From: Ruminococcaceae bacterium UBA6842
GTDB taxonomy: Bacteria; Bacillota; Clostridia; Oscillospirales; Acutalibacteraceae
Assembly (NCBI GenBank): GCA_002451855.1
Contig: DKDS01000094.1
Coordinates: forward strand, 1-9,319
Direction of reading: 5' to 3'
Length of the DNA: 9,319 nucleotides
Under the pieces are notes generated by a model. It was not told where the DNA came from. It made no database searches and worked only from the letters and a program-made list of their open reading frames with translations. Position numbers and translations under genes: made by a program. Shown one piece after another: positions 1 through 6,933 of the stretch; within the stretch, counting starts at the first letter, position 1, and each line of letters starts with the position of its first letter.

Positions 1-747
1 CTTGTCGGGGTGAATTTTGCTAAGGGACTTTCGATGTCACTTAAAAAACCGCTTATTCCGGTGCACCATTTAAGGTCGCATATCGCGGCAAACTATATTA
101 CAAATAAAGAGCTTAAGCCGCCGTTTTTATGCCTGCTTGTATCGGGCGGGAACACGGTTCTTGCGGAGGTTACGGATTATACAAAATTTAAAATTTTAGG
201 GGGTACCCGTGACGACGCCGCGGGCGAGTGCTTTGACAAAACGGCGCGCTGTATGGGTCTTGAATATCCGGGCGGCGTAAATCTTGACAGAGTAGCGACA
301 AAGGCGGACACAAAAAAATATCCGCTTCCGCATCCGTCTGTAAGTTCAGGCGAGTTTGATTTCAGCTTTTCGGGGCTTAAAACCGCGGTGATGAATCTTG
401 TTAACAATTCAGCACAAAAAGGTGATATAATAGACGTGCCTGTGGTTTGCGCCACAGTAAGACAGCGTGTATGCGATATGCTTATTGAGAAAACAATGTC
501 AGCTGCAGAGAAATTCGGTTACAAAACAGTGGCTGTGGCAGGCGGAGTTTCGGCTAACAGCGAGCTTAGACGCCGAATGACAGAGGAATGTGAAAAAAGA
601 GGACTTGATATTTATTATCCCGAGCTTTGCTATTGCGGCGATAACGCCGCCATGGTGGGAGTTCAGGCGTATTATGAATTTAAGGACGGCAATTTGGGCT
701 CCGCATCGCTTAACGCGGCGGCAACATTGCCGATAGATTACAGGTGA
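1..747 (+). CDS. tsaD: tRNA N6-adenosine threonylcarbamoyltransferase TsaD, 3' part (5' end outside window)
   Basis: TsaD transfers the threonylcarbamoyl group from threonylcarbamoyl-AMP to A37 of ANN-decoding tRNAs (t6A), working in the cytoplasm with TsaB and TsaE. The frame is open from base 1, so this is the C-terminal 248 residues of a protein usually about 340 long. The GTG at 10 is internal and not the start, because the preceding codons already read as family sequence (LVGVNFAKGL). The metal-binding HxxxH (HHLRSH) has its histidines at 67-69 and 79-81. A glycine loop VSGGNT, the block FSFSGLKTAV, GGVSANSELRRR, and a C-terminal CGDNAAM follow; the Asp at 640-642 is the expected third metal ligand. 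Bacterial members usually have SGGHT, whereas the Asn form is the one known from archaeal/eukaryotic Kae1. The stop is 6 bases before the lipid kinase gene, so the two are probably cotranscribed. Assignment is secure. Confidence 0.96.
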   Translation, partial: LVGVNFAKGLSMSLKKPLIPVHHLRSHIAANYITNKELKPPFLCLLVSGGNTVLAEVTDYTKFKILGGTRDDAAGECFDKTARCMGLEYPGGVNLDRVATKADTKKYPLPHPSVSSGEFDFSFSGLKTAVMNLVNNSAQKGDIIDVPVVCATVRQRVCDMLIEKTMSAAEKFGYKTVAVAGGVSANSELRRRMTEECEKRGLDIYYPELCYCGDNAAMVGVQAYYEFKDGNLGSASLNAAATLPIDYR

Positions 748-753
748 AAGGAT

Positions 754-1656
754 ATGGAAAAAGTGAACGGAAAAACCTTGGTTGTAGTAAATCCGTGTTC
801 GGGAAAGGCAAAAATGCGTACCGAGCTATTAAATGTTGTTCAGATACTTTCGCAAAACGGCGACCTTGTTACCGTTTACCCGACTAAGGAGAGATGGGAC
901 GCCACAGATTTCGTCGCTTCTTTAAAGCCCGATGAATACGGTAAGATAGTAGTCTGCGGCGGCGACGGAACGCTTAATGAGGTTATTACGGGTCTTATGC
1001 GTTCGGGCGCTCGCTATACACTCGGATACATTCCGTCGGGTACGCTTAACGAATGGTCAAGCGGTCTTCATATCGCAAGAAATATAAAGCAGGCGGCGGA
1101 GGATATTAACAGCGGCAAAAAAATAAGGCTTGATATAGGAAAATTCTCTGACAGATATTTTTCTTATACGGCCTCGTTCGGAGCGTTTACCGACGCCTCC
1201 TACTCCGCGCCTCAGGATATTAAAAATGTTTTGGGTCAGGCGGCTTACTTTTTTGAGGGAATAAAGAGCCTCGGCAACATAAAGCCCGTTCACCTTAAAA
1301 TCGAAACGGATGAGCGTACGGAGGAGGGTGATTTCCTTTTCGGCGCTGTCTCAAACTCAATGTCGGTAGGCGGAATAGTGAAGTTCTCCGAATCCTCGGT
1401 AAAGCTTAACGACGGTAAGTTTGAAATTCTGCTTATCCGAAATCCCGATAATTTATTAAAGCTTCAGCCGGTTATAGACGGTATATTAAAGAAAGATTTG
1501 GACCGTCCCGGCATAGAATTTTTTACTGCGGAAAAGATAACCGTAACGGGCGGAGAGGGACTTTCGTGGACGCTTGACGGCGAGTACGCAAAGGGCGAGG
1601 AAACCGTTGAGATTGAAAATCTTCATAACGCCATCGAGCTTATTGTTCCGCAATAA
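754..1656 (+). CDS. Diacylglycerol/sphingosine kinase-family lipid kinase (DagK/YegS/BmrU type)
   Basis: A 300-residue protein of the DAGK catalytic family, which phosphorylates a lipid hydroxyl (diacylglycerol or a related lipid) with ATP on the inner face of the membrane. The N-terminal VVVNPCSGKAK (about residues 9-19) is the family opening. The nucleotide-binding signature GGDGTLNE is at residues 69-76, followed by PSGTLNEWSSGL at 94-105, where the family more often has a P-x-GT-x-ND-F-A pattern. The C-terminal half (residues 125-300) has the beta-rich layout of the YegS/DgkB C-terminal domain and ends with SWTLDGEYAKG, matching the family's 'xxDGE' segment. Length is normal for the family. 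The ATG at 754 is preceded by GAAAGGAT just after the tsaD stop. In Gram-positives such kinases recycle diacylglycerol released during envelope polymer synthesis, which would fit the adjoining cell-wall cluster. Substrate cannot be read from sequence, so no symbol is given. Confidence 0.88.
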   Translation: MEKVNGKTLVVVNPCSGKAKMRTELLNVVQILSQNGDLVTVYPTKERWDATDFVASLKPDEYGKIVVCGGDGTLNEVITGLMRSGARYTLGYIPSGTLNEWSSGLHIARNIKQAAEDINSGKKIRLDIGKFSDRYFSYTASFGAFTDASYSAPQDIKNVLGQAAYFFEGIKSLGNIKPVHLKIETDERTEEGDFLFGAVSNSMSVGGIVKFSESSVKLNDGKFEILLIRNPDNLLKLQPVIDGILKKDLDRPGIEFFTAEKITVTGGEGLSWTLDGEYAKGEETVEIENLHNAIELIVPQ

Positions 1657-1672
1657 GGGATAAAGTTAATTT

Positions 1673-1679
1673 AAGGGAG
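1673..1679 (+). promoter_or_regulatory. Ribosome binding site of mreB
   Basis: AAGGGAG lies 7 bases before the ATG at 1687. The 30-base gap after the lipid kinase stop holds nothing else: no promoter-like hexamer pair and no hairpin was seen, so mreB is probably read from an upstream promoter. Confidence 0.75.
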
Positions 1680-1686
1680 TTTTTAA

Positions 1687-2706
1687 ATGTTTACAAGAGA
1701 TATAGGAGTTGACCTCGGAACGGCAAATACCCTTGTTTGCGTAAAGGGTAAGGGAATTATAATGCGCGAGCCGTCGGTCGTGGCTTACGATATAAGAAAC
1801 GACGCGGTACGGGCGGTAGGAACCGAGGCTAAGGAAATGATAGGCAGAACGCCCGGCTCGATAGTGGCTGTAAGACCCTTGAAGGACGGCGTTATCGCCG
1901 ACTTTGATGTTACCGCCGCAATGCTTAAAAGATTTATCCGTCAGGCGCTTAAGGGCTCCGTTTTTTCAAGGGTCCGTATGGTGGTATGCATACCGGCAGG
2001 TGTTACCGAGGTTGAAAGCCGAGCGGTATATGACGCCGCGAAGCAGGCGGGCGCCGCGGATATAGATTTGGTTGAGGAGCCTATGGCGGCGGCTGTGGGA
2101 GCAGGTCTTCCCGTGTGGGACGCCGCAGGCAGTATGGTAGTCGATGTGGGCGGCGGAACAAGCGAGGTTGCGGTAATATCCTTGGGCGATATAGTTACCG
2201 CGCAGTCCATAAGAATTGCCGGAGACGACCTTGACGAGGCGATAATAGCCTATGTCCGTAAAAAGCACAATTTGCTTATAGGCGAAAGAACGGCGGAGCA
2301 GATAAAAATAGACATAGGTTCCGCTAAGCCGTACGAGAATGAAACCTCGGTTGAGATAAAGGGCAGAAACCAGGTTGACGGTCTTCCGAAAAATGTTGTT
2401 ATAACCTCTGAAGAGGTAAGAAACGCTATGACCGACCCGATTTCTCAGATAATAGACACAATAAGGCTAACACTTGAAAAAACTCCGCCCGAGCTTGCCG
2501 CGGATATTATAGACAGAGGAATTACTCTCACAGGCGGCGGAGCGCTGTTAAGAGGCTTTGCGGAGCTTATAGCGGAGGAGACGGGTATGCCCGTTTCGGT
2601 AGCCGCAAACCCGCTTGACTGCGTGGTACTCGGAACCGCAAAACGGCTTGAGGCGGACAGCGGCTTTGAAAATTATGTTTTCCGCAGAGGAAAACGATTC
2701 AGATAA
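1687..2706 (+). CDS. mreB: Rod shape-determining protein MreB (actin-like; MreB/Mbl family)
   Basis: A 339-residue bacterial actin that forms membrane-associated filaments and guides lateral-wall peptidoglycan synthesis. The phosphate-1 loop DLGTANT is at residues 9-15, the phosphate-2 loop DVGGGTSE starts at Asp153, and the adenosine-binding GGGALLRG starts at Gly283. The MreB/Mbl hallmarks RPLKDGVIADF, LLIGERTAE and TPPELAADIIDRG are also present. The N-terminus MFTRDIGVDLGTAN starts directly on the first strand, as in Mbl, without a long amphipathic extension. Length is typical (about 335-345). The start is set by AAGGGAG 7 bases upstream. It is followed after 15 bases by mreC, the standard order. 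B. subtilis has three paralogues (MreB, Mbl, MreBH); position next to mreC-mreD supports the mreB name, though some residues resemble Mbl. Confidence 0.96.
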   Translation: MFTRDIGVDLGTANTLVCVKGKGIIMREPSVVAYDIRNDAVRAVGTEAKEMIGRTPGSIVAVRPLKDGVIADFDVTAAMLKRFIRQALKGSVFSRVRMVVCIPAGVTEVESRAVYDAAKQAGAADIDLVEEPMAAAVGAGLPVWDAAGSMVVDVGGGTSEVAVISLGDIVTAQSIRIAGDDLDEAIIAYVRKKHNLLIGERTAEQIKIDIGSAKPYENETSVEIKGRNQVDGLPKNVVITSEEVRNAMTDPISQIIDTIRLTLEKTPPELAADIIDRGITLTGGGALLRGFAELIAEETGMPVSVAANPLDCVVLGTAKRLEADSGFENYVFRRGKRFR

Positions 2707-2721
2707 TGTTGGAGGACGAAA

Positions 2722-3576
2722 ATGCGATTTTTCTTCCGCAGCCGTCAGTTTAAGATAATTGCGGCGGTTGCAGTGATTTTGATAATAATTTCCGCCGTAA
2801 CGGCATTTGCGGGAAGCAGAATGTCGCCGCAGGCGGATATTGCGGGAACTATTACCGCACCGTTCCGTTCCGTTGCCGCAAAAATATCGAACGGTATTTC
2901 CGATTTTGTGGGCGTTTATACCGAGGGTGAAAAGCTCTCCATTGAAAATGCGGAGCTTGAAACCGAAATTTCGGAGCTTAGAAAAAAGCTGGCGGATTAC
3001 GAAAAAGCGACAAAGGAAAATGAATTTTATAAGAATTATCTTGAAATAAAAGACGAAAACCCGAGCTTTAAGTTTTTACCGGCTACGCTTATTTCAAGAG
3101 ATAAGGAAGACCCGTATAAGGGCTTTGTAATCAATAAGGGCTCAGTGAACGGTATTTCGGCTCACGATCCCGTTATAACCGACGAGGGACTTGTGGGTTA
3201 CATAGGCGAGGTCGGACTTACCACCTCAAAGGTAAACACGGTATTGAGCGCGGAGCTTACCGCGGGCGCGCTTGATAACAGGACAAGCGATTCGGGTATA
3301 GTATCGGGCACCGCCGAGCTTGCAAATAAGGGGCAGACAAAGTTTTACAATTTGTCCCGTTCGTGCAATATTGCGGTGGGCGATTATGTTGTCACCTCGG
3401 GTGAGGGAATTTTCCCGTCCGGTATTCTTATCGGCACTATCCAATCAATAGGAAGCGATAAGTACAATACCTCTATTTACGCAAATGTCAAGCCTTTTGT
3501 AAATATAGACGAGGTTAAAAATGTAATGGTCATAACCGAATTTGACGGTCAGGGAGGACTTGACCCCGAAAAATAA
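2722..3576 (+). CDS. mreC: Cell shape-determining protein MreC
   Basis: A 284-residue bitopic membrane protein linking cytoplasmic MreB filaments to the periplasmic/extracellular synthesis machinery. A short basic cytoplasmic N-terminus precedes one hydrophobic segment at residues 12-30, followed by a heptad-like charged coiled coil at about residues 70-98 (rich in Glu, Leu, Lys), through which MreC dimerises. The rest (about 110-272) is the double beta-barrel domain, with the family segments PATLISRD, VINKGSVNGI, DPVITDEGLVGYIG and GDYVVTSGEGIFPSGILIG. An acidic tail ends the protein. Length matches the family. GGAGG at 2711-2715, 6 bases ahead, fixes the ATG. It lies between mreB and mreD as expected. 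Confidence 0.96.
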   Translation: MRFFFRSRQFKIIAAVAVILIIISAVTAFAGSRMSPQADIAGTITAPFRSVAAKISNGISDFVGVYTEGEKLSIENAELETEISELRKKLADYEKATKENEFYKNYLEIKDENPSFKFLPATLISRDKEDPYKGFVINKGSVNGISAHDPVITDEGLVGYIGEVGLTTSKVNTVLSAELTAGALDNRTSDSGIVSGTAELANKGQTKFYNLSRSCNIAVGDYVVTSGEGIFPSGILIGTIQSIGSDKYNTSIYANVKPFVNIDEVKNVMVITEFDGQGGLDPEK

Positions 3577-3586
3577 GCTTATTAAA

Positions 3587-3596
3587 AGGAGAGGAG
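3587..3596 (+). promoter_or_regulatory. Doubled ribosome binding site of mreD
   Basis: Two overlapping purine-rich Shine-Dalgarno matches (AGGAG at 3587-3591 and GAGGAG at 3591-3596) precede the ATG at 3604. The second is 7 bases away, the better spacing. Confidence 0.6.
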
Positions 3597-3603
3597 AGCG
3601 GAT

Positions 3604-4131
3604 ATGCAGGTAAAGAAAAAACGAATTTTATTCGGGCTTTTAAGCTTTTTGATTTTCTTTTTTTCATTTGTGGCGCATTATACGGATGCGGTAGACATAG
3701 GCATAAAAAACGCGCAGCCGCTTATACTTCTTCCTCTGGTCACGGCGTTTTCAATGTTTTCGCAGGCGGGCACGGCTGCTGCTGTCGGTCTTGCGGTGGG
3801 GATAGGTATGGACAGCTGTGCCGGAAATACCATTTGCTTTAACGCAATAGCAATAATGCTGGCGGCGGCACTTGTATCCGCCGCCGCAAACAATCTTTTC
3901 AACCGTAATTTGCGGTCCGCGCTGCTGCTTTCGGTTTTGGTAAGTCTTTCTTACTATATTTTAAGATGGCTTATATTCTATGCGTTTTCATCAGGCTCGC
4001 ACGATAATTTGACTTATCTTTTAAGCTATGCTTTTCCGAGCGTTCTTTACACAAATGTGTTTATTTTCCCGTTTTATTTTATATACAGAGGCTTTAACAG
4101 GCGGCTCGGCTTTACAGCCGCAAGGACTTAG
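3604..4131 (+). CDS. mreD: Rod shape-determining protein MreD
   Basis: A 175-residue polytopic membrane protein, the usual size for MreD (160-180). Hydrophobic segments lie at about residues 8-26, 38-55, 56-70, 78-96, 104-128 and 138-162, with a basic N-terminus (QVKKKR) and a basic C-terminal tail. MreD sequences diverge strongly, so the call rests on topology, length and the position between mreC and the class B PBP gene. It is thought to act with MreC in activating the RodA-PBP2 peptidoglycan synthase. No catalytic residues are expected. The stop is 20 bases before the TTG start of the PBP gene. Confidence 0.9.
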   Translation: MQVKKKRILFGLLSFLIFFFSFVAHYTDAVDIGIKNAQPLILLPLVTAFSMFSQAGTAAAVGLAVGIGMDSCAGNTICFNAIAIMLAAALVSAAANNLFNRNLRSALLLSVLVSLSYYILRWLIFYAFSSGSHDNLTYLLSYAFPSVLYTNVFIFPFYFIYRGFNRRLGFTAART

Positions 4132-4137
4132 AACAAG

Positions 4138-4144
4138 AAAGGAG
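4138..4144 (+). promoter_or_regulatory. Ribosome binding site that fixes the TTG start of the class B PBP gene
   Basis: AAAGGAG lies 7 bases upstream of TTG at 4152, an optimal distance. The first in-frame ATG beyond it (4215) falls inside the predicted membrane anchor and lacks a ribosome binding site, so the TTG is the likely start. Confidence 0.78.
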
Positions 4145-4151
4145 AACCGGC

Positions 4152-6125
4152 TTGCCGTTTCAGAAAAAAAGTCAGACACAGATAACGGTTTTATCTCTGG
4201 TGCTGATAGTAATAATGCTGTTTTATGCGGCCCGTATTTACTCCATTCAGGTAGTAAACGCCGCAAAATATGTTGATAAAAACGACGGCGCAAGCTCTGT
4301 AAGGACCGCCGTTTTAAAGGCGCCGCGGGGCGAGATTCTCGATTGCTACGGCAGGCAGATAGCCGTAAACCGAGACGGATATAATGTTGTTTTCAACAAG
4401 GCGTATGTTAAGGACAATCTTAATGATGTAATACTTACGGCAGTAAATCTTTTTAAAGAAAAAAATGCCCAGTGGAAGGACGAGCTTCCTATGAACACGG
4501 AGGCTCCGTATGGGTTCAAGGAGGGTGAATCGACCGACAAGCTTATTTCTAAGCTTGAGCTTGCTCACTATGCCACGGCGCAGAACTGCTTTGACGCTAT
4601 GGTTAAAAAATACAAGCTTGAAAAGTATACTCCCGACGAGCAAAGAAGCATAATGGGCGTAAGGTACAGTATGGATATTGCGGATTTCTCGATCTCATAT
4701 CCTTACACATTTGCGGAGGATATTCCGACCGAGCTTATGCGGCAGATATCCGAATCGGGCTTTTTGCTTTCGGGTATATCGGTAGAGGTCGTTCCGTTCA
4801 GGGAATATACCGACACCTCGCTTGCGGTAAATCTTATCGGCTCGGTAGGTCCGATATTTGCCGAGGATTGGGACGAATACAAGAAAAAGGGATATTCTTA
4901 TAACGATAAGGTAGGAAAAAGCGGTATTGAAAAATGGGGCGAGGAGTATCTGCGCGGTACCGACGGCGAGATAACATACCGTATAGATACCGAAGGCAAT
5001 ATCATTTCAAGCGAGGTTACAAAGGAACCCGTTGCCGGAAAAACCATAATGCTTACCCTTGACAAAAAGCTCCAAAGAAGCACACAGGACTCTATTGAAC
5101 GCACCGTTAAGGAACAGAAGGAAAAGGGCGGAACGGCAGTGGCGGGCGCCGCCGTCGCAATAAACATCAATTCGGGAAAGATACTGTGCGCCGCAAATTA
5201 CCCGACATACGATTCGGCGACCATAGGAAAAAATTACGATAATCTTGTAAAGGATCCGACAAAACCGCTTACAGACCGCGCGTTTCAGGGCGTTTATCCG
5301 ATAGGCTCTACAATAAAGCCTGCCGTTGCGGTCGCGGCGCTTGAAAATAATCTTTATAAGGTCGGCGAGACCGTCAACTGCGTTATGACATATAATTATT
5401 TTGACGATTTCAAGCCTAAGTGTATGCATTATCACGGTCCGATAAATCTGAATAACGCTCTTGCGAAAAGTTGTAACTATTTCTTCTTTGAAATGGGCAA
5501 ACGCCTCGGAGCGCAGCGGCTTACCGATTATTATAAGCAGTTCGGTCTCGGCGTTGCGACAGGCGTTGAGGTTGACGACAGCAAGGGCATACTGAAGCAG
5601 GCAAATTCAAACGGCGGCGGCGATACGCTCCAGTTTGCGATAGGTCAGCTGAACGCCTTTACACCGCTTCAGCTCTGCAATTATATAGCCACCCTTTCGA
5701 ACGGCGGAACTCATTACAGGGCAAGCCTTATAAGCAAAATAGTTTCGTATGATATTTCCTCGGTTTACGACAATGCCGAGCCTGAAGTAGTAAATAAGGT
5801 CGAAATTTCCGACGCAACCCTTAAAGCCGTAAAGGAAGGTATGCTTTCCGTTACAGAGGACGGTACGGGCAGAGCGACGCTCGGAAATTACGCCATAAAG
5901 GTCGGCGGAAAAACAGGTACCGCACAGGTAGAGGGAAAGGCGGACCACAGCCTGTTTGTTGTGTTTGCGCCTTATGAAAATCCCGAAATAGCCATTTCGG
6001 TCGTGCTTGAAAACGGTGCGTCGGGTGCGGCGGCAGGCGGAATAGTCAAGGATATGCTGGACGCGTATTTCTTCACGGGCTATAATGACAAAGCCGATAC
6101 CGTTCCTTTTACCGTCTTAGAATGA
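4152..6125 (+). CDS. mrdA: Class B penicillin-binding protein, PBP2/MrdA type (elongasome transpeptidase)
   Basis: A 657-residue D,D-transpeptidase that cross-links peptidoglycan in the lateral wall, anchored in the membrane with its catalytic part outside. A single uncleaved membrane segment at about residues 11-28 is followed by the N-terminal PBP-dimer/pedestal region, beginning with the class B block APRGEILDCYGRQIAVN. The penicillin-binding domain carries all three active-site motifs: STIK with nucleophile Ser386 and Lys389, SCN at 440-442, and KTGT at 587-590. The supporting blocks YDSATIGKNYDN, TDRAFQGVYPIGST and FAIGQLNAFTPLQL are also present. Length fits PBP2 (about 630-700). The position directly after mreBCD marks it as the elongation rather than the division enzyme; its usual polymerase partner RodA is not in the window. 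TTG start supported by AAAGGAG 7 bases upstream. No PASTA repeats are present. Confidence 0.94.
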   Translation: MPFQKKSQTQITVLSLVLIVIMLFYAARIYSIQVVNAAKYVDKNDGASSVRTAVLKAPRGEILDCYGRQIAVNRDGYNVVFNKAYVKDNLNDVILTAVNLFKEKNAQWKDELPMNTEAPYGFKEGESTDKLISKLELAHYATAQNCFDAMVKKYKLEKYTPDEQRSIMGVRYSMDIADFSISYPYTFAEDIPTELMRQISESGFLLSGISVEVVPFREYTDTSLAVNLIGSVGPIFAEDWDEYKKKGYSYNDKVGKSGIEKWGEEYLRGTDGEITYRIDTEGNIISSEVTKEPVAGKTIMLTLDKKLQRSTQDSIERTVKEQKEKGGTAVAGAAVAININSGKILCAANYPTYDSATIGKNYDNLVKDPTKPLTDRAFQGVYPIGSTIKPAVAVAALENNLYKVGETVNCVMTYNYFDDFKPKCMHYHGPINLNNALAKSCNYFFFEMGKRLGAQRLTDYYKQFGLGVATGVEVDDSKGILKQANSNGGGDTLQFAIGQLNAFTPLQLCNYIATLSNGGTHYRASLISKIVSYDISSVYDNAEPEVVNKVEISDATLKAVKEGMLSVTEDGTGRATLGNYAIKVGGKTGTAQVEGKADHSLFVVFAPYENPEIAISVVLENGASGAAAGGIVKDMLDAYFFTGYNDKADTVPFTVLE

Positions 6126-6154
6126 TTGACAAAAATATAAGCTTGTGTTAAAAT
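6126..6154 (+). promoter_or_regulatory. Strong SigA-type promoter for the minD-like gene
   Basis: The -35 box TTGACA (6126-6131) is a perfect consensus and begins at the base after the PBP stop codon. A 17-base spacer leads to the -10 box TAAAAT (6149-6154), with TG at 6146-6147 forming an extended -10. Transcription would start near 6161, giving a leader of about 28 bases. Spacing and both boxes are near ideal, and the site lies in the largest gap of the window (63 bases). It implies that the minD-like gene and those after it can be expressed independently of the mre cluster. No terminator hairpin was seen ahead of it, so read-through from upstream is also possible. Confidence 0.85.
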
Positions 6155-6188
6155 GTTAAGCAGAAAAATTTTGGTGAGGGTCTGATAT

Positions 6189-6920
6189 ATGGGTCAGGTT
6201 TATGCCGTTACCTCCGGAAAGGGAGGAGTTGGCAAATCAACCGTAGCCGTAGGATTGGCGGCAGCGTTTGTACAGCTTGGTAAAAAGGTTCTTCTTGTCG
6301 ATATGGACGAGGGGCTCAGATGTCTTGATCTTATGCTCGGAGTAGATAAGTCTGCGGTTTTTGACTTATCAGATATACTTATGGGTAAGGAAATAGACGA
6401 CGCTGTTTACAGTGTGGACGGATATAACGGTCTTTATCTTGTGCCGGCACCTGCCGACATCGGTAAGATAGACGCTTTTTCTTTCTCTGTCTTCGCAAGG
6501 GACGCCGCCGGACTTTACGACATCGTTATATTCGATTTCCCCGCCGGTATGGATTTTTCGCTTTACACGGGTCTTCCCGAAGGCACGCTTTTTCTTACTG
6601 TGGCGGTGCCCGACCCTGTGTCCGTAAGGGATGCGGCGGCGGTGAGCGCAAGACTGTATGAAATGTCCTGCCCGTCAAGACTTGTTATTAATAATTTTAC
6701 ATACAGCTTTGTAAAGAGAAACCTGCACCGTAATATCGATGATATTATCGATTCGGCGGGACTTCAGCTTGTAGGTGTAATTCCGCACAGTGAGGAGCTT
6801 GCGTTTCTTTCGGTAAACCACAGGTTAAAACGGAAAGGCAAGTCTAACGCCGCTTTTTTAAGGCTGGTGGGTAGGCTTTCCGGTGAGCAGATTTTACTTC
6901 CGAAGCTTAAAAAGATATGA
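6189..6920 (+). CDS. MinD-like ParA/MinD-family ATPase without MinC or MinE neighbours
   Basis: A 243-residue deviant-Walker P-loop ATPase. The Walker A motif KGGVGKST is at residues 11-18 with both signature lysines (Lys11, Lys16). The MinD-type segment VDMDEGLRCLDLMLG follows at 37-51, with Asp38 and Asp40 where E. coli MinD has them, and Walker B is FDFPAG at 115-120 (usual MinD: D-S-P-A-G). MinD dimerises with ATP, binds the membrane through a C-terminal amphipathic helix and recruits MinC to block division at the poles. Here the protein is 20-30 residues shorter than usual, and the tail (EQILLPKLKKI) is a short, proline-containing version of the membrane-targeting helix. In the region matching E. 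coli Asp152/Asp154, Asp148 is kept but the second position is Ala150. Neither minC nor minE flanks it. Start: ATG at 6189, with GTGAGGG 8 bases upstream. It is clearly MinD/ParA family; a true division-site role is uncertain. Confidence 0.85.
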   Translation: MGQVYAVTSGKGGVGKSTVAVGLAAAFVQLGKKVLLVDMDEGLRCLDLMLGVDKSAVFDLSDILMGKEIDDAVYSVDGYNGLYLVPAPADIGKIDAFSFSVFARDAAGLYDIVIFDFPAGMDFSLYTGLPEGTLFLTVAVPDPVSVRDAAAVSARLYEMSCPSRLVINNFTYSFVKRNLHRNIDDIIDSAGLQLVGVIPHSEELAFLSVNHRLKRKGKSNAAFLRLVGRLSGEQILLPKLKKI

Positions 6921-6925
6921 AAGGA
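6920..6925 (+). promoter_or_regulatory. Ribosome binding site that fixes the start of the MgsA-like gene
   Basis: AAAGGA overlaps the last base of the minD-like stop codon and lies 8 bases before the ATG at 6934. This favours 6934 over an in-frame GTG at 6883, which would overlap minD and add a 17-residue extension that the family lacks. Confidence 0.75.
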
Positions 6926-6933
6926 TTTTAATT

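Noticed and set aside
4028..4276. An 82-codon + strand frame bridging mreD and the PBP gene
   Set aside because: It overlaps the ends of both genes in another frame, has no good ribosome binding site and no recognisable sequence.
6731..6747. Inverted repeat TAATATC-GAT-GATATTA inside the minD-like gene
   Set aside because: It is AT-rich, within coding sequence, has no T-run, and encodes an ordinary Asn-Ile-Asp-Asp-Ile-Ile stretch; chance is the simplest explanation.
6883..6933. N-terminal extension of the MgsA-like protein from an in-frame GTG
   Set aside because: The extra 17 residues overlap minD and do not match the family, whereas ATG 6934 has AAAGGA at correct spacing and begins exactly at the conserved first strand.
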